A stretch of DNA of 64,000 nucleotides from Opitutales bacterium (GTDB taxonomy: Bacteria; Verrucomicrobiota; Verrucomicrobiia; Opitutales; Oceanipulchritudinaceae), in contig SLNJ01000008.1 in NCBI GenBank assembly GCA_007133065.1, forward strand, positions 21,246-85,245, in the 5' to 3' direction. Made by a program: the position numbers and the translations under genes. This document shows, in pieces, positions 36,762 through 45,498 of the stretch. Numbering within the stretch: the first letter of the stretch is position 1; each line of letters opens with the position of its first letter. The notes below the pieces were generated by a model. The model saw nothing but the letters and a program-made list of their open reading frames with translations, did no database searches and had not been told where the DNA came from.

Positions 36762-37715
36762 ATGCGCATACAACTGCCCAACCAACAGGAGGTCGACATT
36801 CCGATTCTCCGATACCTTTGGATCCCCATTCTCTTTCTCGTGATCTTCCTGGGCGGCTCTATGGTCTACCAGGTCGAAGCCGAGGAGGAAGGGGTCCTGC
36901 TCCGCTTCGGGAAGCATGTCGAGACCGTCGGGCCCGGCCTGCACTTCAAGCTCTTCTACCCGGTCGATCAGATTTACAAGGTTCCCAGCCGGATCGTCGA
37001 CGTCCAGCAGTTCGGCTACCGCTCGCGCGGCACCCGTCGGGAAGCCGATTACGCGGAGGAATCCTCGATGTTGACCGGGGATCTCAACATCGTACTCGCC
37101 GGGTTCGACGTCCAGTTCTCCCGCGAGGATCCCGCCCATTACCTGTTCAACGTCAAGGATCCGGTCGATACGCTGCGCGATATCTCGCAGTCCGTCATGC
37201 GAGAGATCATGGGCGACCGGGCCAGCATCCCGATTCTCACGATCGGGCGCACCGAGATCCAGATGCGGGCGCGTGAGCTGATTCAGGATTACGTCAACCG
37301 TTTCGCCATGGGTTTGCGGATCAACGAAGTGAACTTGATCTTCACCAGTCCGCCGGACCAGGTGCGCGCCGCGTTCAACGACCTCAACAAGGCCGAACAG
37401 GACGCCGTGCGATTCGTCGAGGAAGCCTCTCGCGAATATCAGGAGCGGGTGCCACGCGCACGCGGCCAAGCCGAACGCATGGTTCTCGAAGCGCAGGGAT
37501 TTCAGGAGCGCCGCGTGCGTACCGCCCGCGGCGATGCCGACCGCTTCATCAGTATGCTCGAATCCTACGAGCTCGCGCCGGAGATCACCCGCACCCGCCT
37601 CTACCTCGAAAACCTCGAACGCCACGCGCCAAATCTGAAGGAAATCCTTGTCGTCGACGAAGACCTTCAGTCGGTTCTCCCCCTGCTCAACCTGCAAAGC
37701 TCTGAATCCCGATGA
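36762..37715 (+). CDS. hflK: HflK, SPFH-domain regulator of FtsH
   Basis: A 317-residue type II membrane protein: a hydrophobic segment at about residues 17-36, then an SPFH/band-7 domain (EEGVLLRFGKHVETVGPGLH) and a charged, coiled-coil-prone C-terminal region (FNDLNKAEQDAVRFVEEASRE). With HflC it forms a cage around the FtsH protease. The stop overlaps the hflC start by four bases. Confidence 0.9.
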   Translation: MRIQLPNQQEVDIPILRYLWIPILFLVIFLGGSMVYQVEAEEEGVLLRFGKHVETVGPGLHFKLFYPVDQIYKVPSRIVDVQQFGYRSRGTRREADYAEESSMLTGDLNIVLAGFDVQFSREDPAHYLFNVKDPVDTLRDISQSVMREIMGDRASIPILTIGRTEIQMRARELIQDYVNRFAMGLRINEVNLIFTSPPDQVRAAFNDLNKAEQDAVRFVEEASREYQERVPRARGQAERMVLEAQGFQERRVRTARGDADRFISMLESYELAPEITRTRLYLENLERHAPNLKEILVVDEDLQSVLPLLNLQSSESR

Positions 37716-38830
37716 ACACCCGCTTCCACACCACCACACCCAACGACCACCCAGGCGCCGCCGGCGCCTGCCGGGGCAATGTCAGCATCGCGGTGCTCAG
37801 CGTCGTTGCCCTGCTCGCCCTCCTCGGCTTTCTGGCCACATTCTGCGTGTTTACCGTGAATCAATGGGAGCAGGCAGTCGTCACCGAATTCGGCCGGGTC
37901 ACCGGCGACACCGTCACCGAAGCAGGGCTCCATTTCAAACGGCCCTGGCAGAAGGTCCAGAACTACGACAAACGCCTCCTCCGCTGGGACGGCAGCCAGA
38001 CCACCGCGATCACCCGCGACCGGCGCACAATCCATGTCGATGTCACCGCTCGCTGGCGCATCGCCGACGCCCGCCGCTTCCGCGAAACGATCCGTTCCGA
38101 GCATCAGGCGGAGACCCGCTTGAACGGAATCATCGAGGGCGCCGTCAAGGACGAGATCGCGAAATTCGACCTCTTTGAGGTGATCCGAAGCTCCAACCGG
38201 ATCCTCGACACCAGCTATGAGGAGTTACGCGTCACGGTGGCCGAAGAGGACCTCGATGACATCGACACCGACCAGCTCGCGACCCTGGGTGCCGAACTCC
38301 CCCGCCTCTCCACGGACGACGACGGCAACTACGCCGCCGGGCGCCCCATCGTCCTCCAGAACATCCTCACCGAGGCCCGCCGCCGACTCGAACAGGTCGG
38401 GCTCGGCATCCACCTTGAAGATGTCCTCGTCAAACAACTGAGCTACATCCGGGAGATCGAGTCGAATGTCTACGCTCAGATGAATGCAGAGCTGCAAAAG
38501 ATCGCCGCCGGATTCCGCTCGGGCGGGCGGCAGCGAGCGGAGGAACGCCTCGGTGAAATGCAGCGCGAGCTCGCGATTATCGAGAGCAGCGCCGTCGAGC
38601 GATCACAACGGATTCGCGGCGAAGCGGAGGGCGAAGCCATCGCGATCTATGCCGAGGCTTACAGCCGCGATCCCGATTTCTTCGGTCTGCTGCGCGGGCT
38701 CGAAGCCTACGAGAGTATTCTCGGCGACAACACCCGGATCATCCTGGGGACCGACAGCCCGCTCTACCATCTGCTCAAGCATACCGGCGGAATAGCGCCG
38801 GAGGGAGGCTCCGGCGCACGCACACCCTGA
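37712..38830 (+). CDS. hflC: HflC, SPFH-domain regulator of FtsH
   Basis: A 372-residue partner of HflK. One N-terminal membrane helix (about residues 22-46) precedes NQWEQAVVTEFGRVTGDTV and the SPFH domain, then an Arg/Glu-rich helix (GGRQRAEERLGEMQREL, AEGEAIAIYAEAYSRDPDF). It overlaps hflK by ATGA, so the two are coupled. The 106 bases after it, to 38936, contain nothing I can name. Confidence 0.9.
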   Translation: MNTRFHTTTPNDHPGAAGACRGNVSIAVLSVVALLALLGFLATFCVFTVNQWEQAVVTEFGRVTGDTVTEAGLHFKRPWQKVQNYDKRLLRWDGSQTTAITRDRRTIHVDVTARWRIADARRFRETIRSEHQAETRLNGIIEGAVKDEIAKFDLFEVIRSSNRILDTSYEELRVTVAEEDLDDIDTDQLATLGAELPRLSTDDDGNYAAGRPIVLQNILTEARRRLEQVGLGIHLEDVLVKQLSYIREIESNVYAQMNAELQKIAAGFRSGGRQRAEERLGEMQRELAIIESSAVERSQRIRGEAEGEAIAIYAEAYSRDPDFFGLLRGLEAYESILGDNTRIILGTDSPLYHLLKHTGGIAPEGGSGARTP

Positions 38831-38936
38831 ACCGGTCGGCGGTCAACCCGGAGCGGCCACGCGGGGCAACACCGCGCTTCCACCCTGGAGACCCTCCGCG
38901 AGTTCAAGCCGTTGCCGGCCCGTAAACGGCATGGAT

Positions 38937-41900
38937 CTATAGCTCACGCCATCGGCCGGCCTGGTTACCGGTGAGGATGTAATATCGGGGATAGTGATCA
39001 CGGCCGATCCACGCCCAGTGGGCTTCCGTGAAAGACCAGAAGTAGTAGCTCGCTTCGTCGTCCCCGAAGACGTAGACCCAGCTGCTGATACCGTGAAGGT
39101 ACACAAACGGGAAGTGCCGGTCGTAGAGGTATCCGAGTTCGTTCCACTTCCATCCCTGCCCCATATCCAACGTCGAATCGGATTGATCGAAGATCGTGGC
39201 GGTTTCGATCTCCCGGCCCTCGAGGGTGAGGTTGTCGATGCGGTTGTTGCCTGCGGTCCCGCCCGATCCTGTGTCAAATGCCATCCGAATCGCAAAATCC
39301 GGATTGTCCGCCACGCCGTCACGATTTCTCAGGTCGAAACGGAACACCGTGGGGGCGCTGTTGGATAGCACCACGGTGTCGAGCGGCTCAAAGCTTGTAC
39401 CATCAATCGTATAGCTGAGGTATTGGATTCCCGCTCCTTGGCCCGACCGGCGCGACTCGTATTGCAGAACCGGTTGTTCATATCCGGTGGTGGGCAGCGC
39501 GATGGTGATGACGGCCCCGAGCGGGTTGTTGAGGCGCAGATGGGTGCCCGGTTCGTCGCCACCGCGTGCGTTCCCGCCGAAGAACTCCTGCCCGTCGTCG
39601 TAAGTGAGCATGCTGTCCGGCCCGAGCATCAGGGCGAGTTCGGCGCCGCCCATGGTATCGGTCGGTTCGACGAGAGCGCCGGGCTCGTTGAAGTTCCAAT
39701 AATGAATGAGCGTGGACGGACGGGCCGGCTCGAAAATCGCCGTGACGGTCATTTCGGATTGCGGGAGGATGACGAGGGTGTCCGACGATTCACTCGGAAA
39801 TTCCTCCCATCCCGCAAACTGAAATCCGGGGGCCGGGATGGCGCGCAGCCGAACCGAAACCCCGCCGAAATAGATCCCGGTCCACGGGTAAGGATCGGCG
39901 GCGACGCCGGGGGTCTCACCGGTAATCTCAATGCTGTTGACGCGGATGTATCCCCGATCGCTCCCGCCGGCGACATCGACAGTAATCGGGGTTGTAGCAC
40001 CGAGTCCGAAGAACGATTGAATGTCATCGCGCATGTAGCCCGGGCGGTCGGTGGCGAAGCGGTAGACCCGGTTGCGCTCACTCAACCATCTCTGCATGCT
40101 CGGTTTTCCCCACCGGTTGAGGTGTTCAGGGACATAAGGCTCGACTTCGGCCTGGATCTCCGCAAGCCGCGCCGTGGCAAATTCGGATGAAAAGACCGTG
40201 TTCAACAAGTCGGCAAACCGGTTGATAAAGTCGGTCCGGAATTCCGTGTTCTGGAGCATCCGACGCAGCGGAAGAGTCGCTGCGGGCGTGTTGGGGGCGT
40301 ACGAAGGAACCGTCGATTTTGGGTTCAGGGCGGTCGCGTCGATATGATTGAGGCTGGTGCAGAAGATCAATCCGCTTCGATCGGGAGGCGCGTAGCCCGT
40401 GAGAAACCCGTAACTGTTGTCGACGTCGTAGAGCAGCCACCGCCATCGACCGTCCGCGTGCGGATGGCCTTTCCGGACCGTTTGCGAGCGCCAGAAGTCG
40501 GCATTCTTGCCCGGTTGGTCGATATTCATGTAGTAGACCTGCGCGATGTGATAGTCCCGGAAATTCGCAACATCGATCTGTTCGCGAACCAGACGGTAGT
40601 TGTCGGAATCGTCCATGTCTTCATCCGCCAGAAAATCGTAGAGATCCAGGTAGTCGGCATTCGATCCCTGTTTGACCGTGTCGATATCCGTCAGGATATC
40701 CGCATCGAGAACACCATATTCATGTTCCAGGTACTTGCCGTCGTAGCGGTCGCGGATGTTGTGAATTCCCCAGTATTCCCCGTTGATGAAGACGACAACG
40801 GGCCGGTAATGCTGATGGGAAACGTCGGAGATGCCACGGATCAACGACTGCGCGAATCCGTCGCGCATCGGCAGCTTCGCCCAATCGCTGCCGCCGCTTC
40901 TGAGGATCAACCGCTCAAAGGTACGGGTCGCCTTCTCACGAAAGATCGGGTAGTCAATGACCCGCTTCCCGTAACGACCGCGGGCGTAAATGCGCAGCGA
41001 TTTGATCGGCGCGCGCCGGCTCCACCCGCCATGGATTCGGACCCCGACATCCTGCGCAAATCCCAAGGCGCCGTCTTCAAAGAACTCGATGTGCGATTCC
41101 CGTTCCCACTCCTCGCCTCGCTCGTGGTAATTGCCGTTCACGAAGAGACCGGTCCCGGGGTCGAAAAATGAGTCGTACCCGGACACGATGGAAACCACCG
41201 GCAGCGAGTAGCGCTGCTCGGCCTCCTGTCCGATGATATAACTGGCGGAGGTGACGAGACTGGGCAGGTGGTCCGGCTTGAATGCGCGCAGGCGCAGGAC
41301 GTTGATCTTATAAACCTCTTCGGCGGGCGGACCGGACCAGTTCCAGTAACCGCTGCCGGGAGTGGCGGTCGCGATCGTGGAGAGGTCGTTGGGGTCGCCC
41401 GTGCGGTCGGCCACGGAGATCGGCGCCGTATAGAGAGGGGAGTCAAGTGTCGGGCGGGACCCGTCGATCGTGTAGTGAATCTGCGCCTCGGCGAAATCCG
41501 GAACGAACGCCTCGACGTGTACCGTGTCAGCGTAGAACCCCGGTTCGTGGCTCAACACCGGCATGGACACCGGTTCGTTGTAGCCCGGGCTCGTGTTCGC
41601 CGCGCCCGGGGTCGGTTCGTCGAAGTAGAACCACGCATCGGCTCCGTCGGGGACCCGCCCGTAGGAGATATCCCGGGGCACCGAGACCGGGTCGACCGAA
41701 TCCTCGATCGTGCCGTCCGGAGCCGTCAGTTGAAGTGGTTCGCCGCCGGAACTGAGGCGGAAATTTGTGTGCAACGAAGCGGAGAGGTCTTTTCCGGAGG
41801 CCCAGACGATAAGAAACGCACCGGATTCCATGTCGACGTCTGGAAAGACCCAGCGGAACGGACGGGAGCGATCGTCGGTGAACCCGTACCCCTCAAGGTT

Positions 41901-42077
41901 TACCGTGTGCGGTCCGGCGTTGTACATCTCGATCCAATCCGCCGAGTCGCCGTCCCCGTCGACGAGCGTCGTGCTGTTCGAGGCGACGAACTCGTTGATT
42001 ACAATGCGGCTGTCGAGGGAGAGCGCCAGAACGCTGAGCGCTGCGAGAACGGCGAGGGGAGAATGATGGCGGGGCAT
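38937..42077 (-). CDS. Secreted CotH-kinase/lamin-tail surface protein with Trp-rich C-terminus
   Basis: A protein of about 1,046 residues with a signal peptide. After it come a lamin-tail domain (RIVINEFVASNSTTLVDG, DWIEMYNAG), a chitobiase/Fn3-like segment (IHYTIDGSRPTLDSPLYTAP), and a CotH kinase domain (VRIHGGWSRRAPIKSLRIYA, LYDVDNSYGF) whose Asp residues could bind metal. A beta-rich part and a Trp/Tyr-rich tail (SSWVYVFGDDEASYYFW) end the protein. I chose ATG 42077; an AGGAGG site at 42108-42113 lies just before GTG 42107/TTG 42104, which are alternative starts. CotH proteins phosphorylate protein partners; the target here is unknown. Confidence 0.82.
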   Translation of the reverse strand: MPRHHSPLAVLAALSVLALSLDSRIVINEFVASNSTTLVDGDGDSADWIEMYNAGPHTVNLEGYGFTDDRSRPFRWVFPDVDMESGAFLIVWASGKDLSASLHTNFRLSSGGEPLQLTAPDGTIEDSVDPVSVPRDISYGRVPDGADAWFYFDEPTPGAANTSPGYNEPVSMPVLSHEPGFYADTVHVEAFVPDFAEAQIHYTIDGSRPTLDSPLYTAPISVADRTGDPNDLSTIATATPGSGYWNWSGPPAEEVYKINVLRLRAFKPDHLPSLVTSASYIIGQEAEQRYSLPVVSIVSGYDSFFDPGTGLFVNGNYHERGEEWERESHIEFFEDGALGFAQDVGVRIHGGWSRRAPIKSLRIYARGRYGKRVIDYPIFREKATRTFERLILRSGGSDWAKLPMRDGFAQSLIRGISDVSHQHYRPVVVFINGEYWGIHNIRDRYDGKYLEHEYGVLDADILTDIDTVKQGSNADYLDLYDFLADEDMDDSDNYRLVREQIDVANFRDYHIAQVYYMNIDQPGKNADFWRSQTVRKGHPHADGRWRWLLYDVDNSYGFLTGYAPPDRSGLIFCTSLNHIDATALNPKSTVPSYAPNTPAATLPLRRMLQNTEFRTDFINRFADLLNTVFSSEFATARLAEIQAEVEPYVPEHLNRWGKPSMQRWLSERNRVYRFATDRPGYMRDDIQSFFGLGATTPITVDVAGGSDRGYIRVNSIEITGETPGVAADPYPWTGIYFGGVSVRLRAIPAPGFQFAGWEEFPSESSDTLVILPQSEMTVTAIFEPARPSTLIHYWNFNEPGALVEPTDTMGGAELALMLGPDSMLTYDDGQEFFGGNARGGDEPGTHLRLNNPLGAVITIALPTTGYEQPVLQYESRRSGQGAGIQYLSYTIDGTSFEPLDTVVLSNSAPTVFRFDLRNRDGVADNPDFAIRMAFDTGSGGTAGNNRIDNLTLEGREIETATIFDQSDSTLDMGQGWKWNELGYLYDRHFPFVYLHGISSWVYVFGDDEASYYFWSFTEAHWAWIGRDHYPRYYILTGNQAGRWREL

Positions 42078-42194
42078 AAAAGGAAAACGGGGGACTGTAT
42101 TCAACACCTCCTGAAAACGGAGGTCCGGCCAGAACGCTTTCCTTCAGCCGGCGTTCACCTCTTGGTCGTCGGGCACAAAACGTTCAGAGCAGGG

Positions 42195-42446
42195 CTACCC
42201 CTGCTTTTTGCGGCGGAATTTCTGCTCGAACTTCTCGACGCGCCCGGCAGCGTCCACGAAACGCTTCTCTCCGGTGTAGGCTGGATGCGAGGCACTGGTG
42301 ACATCGCGCACAATCAGGTTGTACTCGACGCCATCGACGGTTTCCTTCTTGTCGGAGCGCATGGCCGAACGGGTGTAGAACTTGCGACCGGTCGAAACGT
42401 CCACGAAACAAGCCGGCTGAAGTTTGGGATGGATATCTGTTTTCAC
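42195..42446 (-). CDS. rpmE: 50S ribosomal protein L31, type B
   Basis: An 83-residue protein starting MKTDIHPKLQPACFVDVSTGRKF with a GTG start at 42446 and a GGAG site nine bases upstream. It has TSASHPAYTGEKRF, the type B motif, and lacks the CxxC zinc ligands of type A. It ends in a basic KKQG tail. It lies 28 bases after rpmJ on the same strand. Confidence 0.92.
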   Translation of the reverse strand: MKTDIHPKLQPACFVDVSTGRKFYTRSAMRSDKKETVDGVEYNLIVRDVTSASHPAYTGEKRFVDAAGRVEKFEQKFRRKKQG

Positions 42447-42474
42447 AATTCGAATCTCCAAAAAGTAATCGAGC

Positions 42475-42600
42475 TCAACCCTGGCGCGCTTTAAAGCGGG
42501 GATTGGTCTTGCAGATGACGTACACGCGCCCGCGGCGACGCACGACCTGGCAATCCGGATGCCGTGTTTTCAAAGACTTCAGTGAAGATGCTACTTTCAT
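42475..42600 (-). CDS. rpmJ: 50S ribosomal protein L36 (short gene)
   Basis: A 41-residue ribosomal protein beginning [20 protein letters not shown] and ending in [11 protein letters not shown]. It is the alternative form: most zinc-finger Cys and His positions of the canonical L36 are missing. The pairing with type B L31 mirrors ykgM-ykgO of other bacteria, where both are zinc-sparing paralogs. It is too short for common ORF cut-offs. Confidence 0.92.
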   Translation of the reverse strand: MKVASSLKSLKTRHPDCQVVRRRGRVYVICKTNPRFKARQG

Positions 42601-42635
42601 GGCGCGAAACGTGTTGATGAAAAACAATAGAACAA

Positions 42636-42659
42636 AGGACCTTGATGTCCCCGTGTCAA
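42636..42659 (-). promoter_or_regulatory. Candidate -35 element and promoter for rpmJ-rpmE
   Basis: TTGACA on the minus strand (42659-42654) is a perfect -35 hexamer. Seventeen bases on, the -10 region is weak (TTTGTT). No Zur-like palindrome was found. The call rests mainly on the -35 match and on position 36-59 bases upstream of rpmJ. Confidence 0.35.
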
Positions 42660-42686
42660 CGCCGTTTCACAGGAATCTCGCAGTTC

Positions 42687-43568
42687 CTACTCGCGTAGTT
42701 TCCGGCCGGTGGCGAGCAGCCACCAGGCGATGCCGAGGCACAGGAGGACAGAGACTGTGACGATAGCGAGGCCAAGCCCGACCGGCACGTCTGAGACGCC
42801 CGTCATTCCGTAGCGTAACCCGTTGACCATGTAAAGAATCGGATTAAACCGCGACACTGTGTCCCAAGGCCCGGGGAGCATGTCGATCGAGTAGAAAACA
42901 CCCCCGAGAAACGTGAACGGCATGATCAGAAAGTTCGGGATGAAATTGATATGATCAAAATCGCGGGCGAGGATCCCCACGATCAATCCGAACAGCGCGA
43001 AACTCATGCAGGTCAGGAGCAGGAACGCCACGGTGATCCCGACCTGGTGGAGTGTCGAGGCACCCATCAGGATGGCGACGGCCCAGATTACACCCCCGAC
43101 CGCAATGCCGCGTACTACCGACGCCCCGGTATACCCGGCGATAATCTGGAGCGGGGTCAACGGGGTCACCATCAGGTCGACAACGGTACCGTGGATCTTG
43201 CTGATGAAAAACGAGAATCCCGAGTTAAGGAACGTGTTGATAATCAATGCCATCATCACGAGTCCCGGCACCAGGAAGTCGACGTACGGGATTCCTTTGA
43301 TCTCCTGGAGCCGCTCGCCCAACGAATAGCCGAAGACGAGAAACCAGAGAAGCGTCGTCAGCGCGGGACTGACGATCGTCTGCGCCGAATACCGAAGGAA
43401 CCGGTCCAGCTCCCGGCGAAACAAAATGACACAGCCGTACACCCCGCGCTCGCGCCGCGCTCGCGCGACGAGCGCGTCGACCCGGCAGCGAGCCGCGTCA
43501 GCGTGCACGCCGGGCGCCACGGCCCCGGTTTGAGGGGCGTCGACCTTTACCACCCCCTCACCGCACAT
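42687..43568 (-). CDS. ABC-2 type transporter permease
   Basis: A 293-residue integral membrane protein with about six hydrophobic segments. FLVPGLVMMALIINTFLNSG and the late NPILYMVNGLRYG motif match ABC-2 permeases of the drug or polysaccharide export type. Its ATG at 43568 overlaps the end of the ATP-binding gene by 11 bases, so the pair is one transporter. The N-terminal cytoplasmic extension is long and Arg-rich. Confidence 0.88.
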   Translation of the reverse strand: MCGEGVVKVDAPQTGAVAPGVHADAARCRVDALVARARRERGVYGCVILFRRELDRFLRYSAQTIVSPALTTLLWFLVFGYSLGERLQEIKGIPYVDFLVPGLVMMALIINTFLNSGFSFFISKIHGTVVDLMVTPLTPLQIIAGYTGASVVRGIAVGGVIWAVAILMGASTLHQVGITVAFLLLTCMSFALFGLIVGILARDFDHINFIPNFLIMPFTFLGGVFYSIDMLPGPWDTVSRFNPILYMVNGLRYGMTGVSDVPVGLGLAIVTVSVLLCLGIAWWLLATGRKLRE

Positions 43569-44547
43569 AGCCCCCCTCCGGTTCCACAACCGCGCCGGCG
43601 TCCGGGTGGTTGTCACGCTTCACGATGTTTCGGAAAATCTCCTCGAGCGAACTGCGCCCCCCTTCCAGGGAGCGAACCTGCATGCCCGCGTCACGCACCG
43701 CTGCCAGCACCTGCTCGACCACCGGAACCCGCTCCGGGTCCCGAGCGCCGCGATAGCGCACCCGGAGACAGTCCGGCCCGGGAAACGTCACCTGGAACGG
43801 AGCGAGACGATCCTTCAGCGGTTTGGGCAGTTTCCGGTCGCAGGTGACCGTCAACCAGCGCGTGCCGAACCGGTTCAACAGGCGGTCGCGCCGGTCGACA
43901 AGAATCAGGCGCCCCTGGTTCAGAATGCCGATCCGGTCGGCGAGCTGCTCCGCCTCCTCGAGGTAGTGAGTCGTCAGAAAGACCGTGACTCCTTCCTCCC
44001 GGAGCCGGCGAACGTAAGCCCACAACTCGTCGCGCAATTCGACGTCCACACCCGCGGTCGGTTCGTCGAGAAACAGGAGTGCCGGCTGGTGCATGAGCGC
44101 CTTGCAGATCATCAACCTCCGCTTCATCCCGCCGGAGAGCCACCGCGAGTTTGCCGACGCCTTTTCGGAGAGTCCGAAAATCCGAAGCAGTTCATCCGCG
44201 CGCTCGCACGCACGCCGCCGGCCGAAGTAGCCGCCCTGGTAGATCAGGATCTGGCGCGTGCTGCAGAACGCGTCAAAATTCAGCTCCTGCGGCACCACCC
44301 CGACCACCTGACGGGTAACCTGGTAATCCCGGCGCACGTCGTACCCCGCAACCCGTACCGTCCCGTCGAAATGCTGAATCAACCCGGTCACACATCCGAT
44401 CAACGTCGTCTTCCCCGCCCCGTTCGGCCCAAGCATCGCGAATATCTCGCCCGGCGCAATCTCCAGCGAGAGATCCCGCACCGCGACCAGGTCACCGTAT
44501 CGCTTCGTCAACCGCTCGATGGACAACAGTGGCTCCGTCTTTCTCAC
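43558..44547 (-). CDS. ABC transporter ATP-binding protein
   Basis: A 329-residue ATPase. Walker A GPNGAGKTT near residue 42, signature LSGGMKRRL near 140, Walker B LLFLDEPTAGVD near 158, and a switch His in LTTHYLEEAE are all present. The C-terminal 100 residues form an accessory domain common in ABC-2 exporters. I chose GTG 44547; an upstream GTG at 44595 is possible. It couples with the permease that follows; the substrate is not evident. Confidence 0.9.
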   Translation of the reverse strand: MRKTEPLLSIERLTKRYGDLVAVRDLSLEIAPGEIFAMLGPNGAGKTTLIGCVTGLIQHFDGTVRVAGYDVRRDYQVTRQVVGVVPQELNFDAFCSTRQILIYQGGYFGRRRACERADELLRIFGLSEKASANSRWLSGGMKRRLMICKALMHQPALLFLDEPTAGVDVELRDELWAYVRRLREEGVTVFLTTHYLEEAEQLADRIGILNQGRLILVDRRDRLLNRFGTRWLTVTCDRKLPKPLKDRLAPFQVTFPGPDCLRVRYRGARDPERVPVVEQVLAAVRDAGMQVRSLEGGRSSLEEIFRNIVKRDNHPDAGAVVEPEGGYVR

Positions 44548-44678
44548 GAACGCCCAACCTACCTCGATCCCAACCAAAGTAAACCCCAACGTCACAATGG
44601 CAGGCTCCCGACCCTCGCATCGGTAATCAGCCCAATATTTTATTTTACTTTTTAACCATTTTTTTATTTATACTCGCC

Positions 44679-45335
44679 ATGCCCGCACTTCTCCAGACCG
44701 ACACCGAACTGACGGTCATTGCTGACCACCGGGAGAGCCGTTCAGGCGTTGTGGAGGCACTTGAGTGCCTGCCGGGAGTGACTGTTCGTACCGCGACACT
44801 CGAAATCGGAGACTACGCCGTCGAAGGACGTCTCCTCGTCGAACGCAAGACGGTGCAGGATTTTGCCGTGTCGGTGCTCGATACGCGGCTGTTTCGCCAG
44901 GCGTACCGGCTCGCCAAGTCGAATTCCGCGGCGCTATTTTTGTTGGAGGGTGACGCCCGGGACCCCGCCGGGTTCGGATTGAGCCGGGAGGCCTTCCAGG
45001 GGGCGTTGATCACCGTTACACTGATTCACGGTCTGCCCCTCCTCTACGCGGCGGACGCGGAGGAATCCGCCCGGCTCATCGTATATGCGGCCTCGCAATT
45101 ACACCGCCAGGGAACGGGGTTCTATACAGCGCACGGTCGCAAACCGAAGGCGATTGAGCGGCGCAAGCTCTACATCCTTCAGACCCTGCCGGGCGTCGGG
45201 CCGCGCAGGGCCAAGCGCCTTCTCGCCGCGTTCGGCAGCGTGCAGGGATGCGTGACGGCGTCGGCTGAGGAGCTGACGAACGTGGAGGGAATCGGTCGCG
45301 AGACGGCGGGACGGATTCGCCGCGTACTGGGATGA
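44679..45335 (+). CDS. XPF/ERCC4-type nuclease with helix-hairpin-helix domain
   Basis: A 218-residue protein with the ERCC4 nuclease core GDYAVEGRLLVERKTVQDF, the family's GDxxx...ERKxxxD active site that binds metal. The C-terminal half has tandem helix-hairpin-helix motifs (LQTLPGVGPRRAKRLLAAFG and LTNVEGIGRETAGRIRRVLG) for structured DNA. This is the domain order of archaeal XPF/Hef nucleases without the helicase. It probably cuts branched DNA in repair. Confidence 0.85.
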   Translation: MPALLQTDTELTVIADHRESRSGVVEALECLPGVTVRTATLEIGDYAVEGRLLVERKTVQDFAVSVLDTRLFRQAYRLAKSNSAALFLLEGDARDPAGFGLSREAFQGALITVTLIHGLPLLYAADAEESARLIVYAASQLHRQGTGFYTAHGRKPKAIERRKLYILQTLPGVGPRRAKRLLAAFGSVQGCVTASAEELTNVEGIGRETAGRIRRVLG

Positions 45336-45498
45336 AATCAGAATCGAACATGTAAACGAGCACAACACCACGACGCTTCCCGCATCCCGGAGGAATCCTC
45401 CGCGCATTTGGGAGCCGTTTCAGAACCACCGACGTTCGACAAGCAGCTGATCAGCACGCTTGTCACAGCTCGCATTGGCCGCACGCCCGGACGCGGGT

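Noticed and set aside
42189..42209. GCAGGG-CTAC-CCCTGC hairpin followed by TTTTT on the plus strand
   Set aside because: It looks like an intrinsic terminator, but no plus-strand gene precedes it; it covers the rpmE stop on the minus strand and may be chance.
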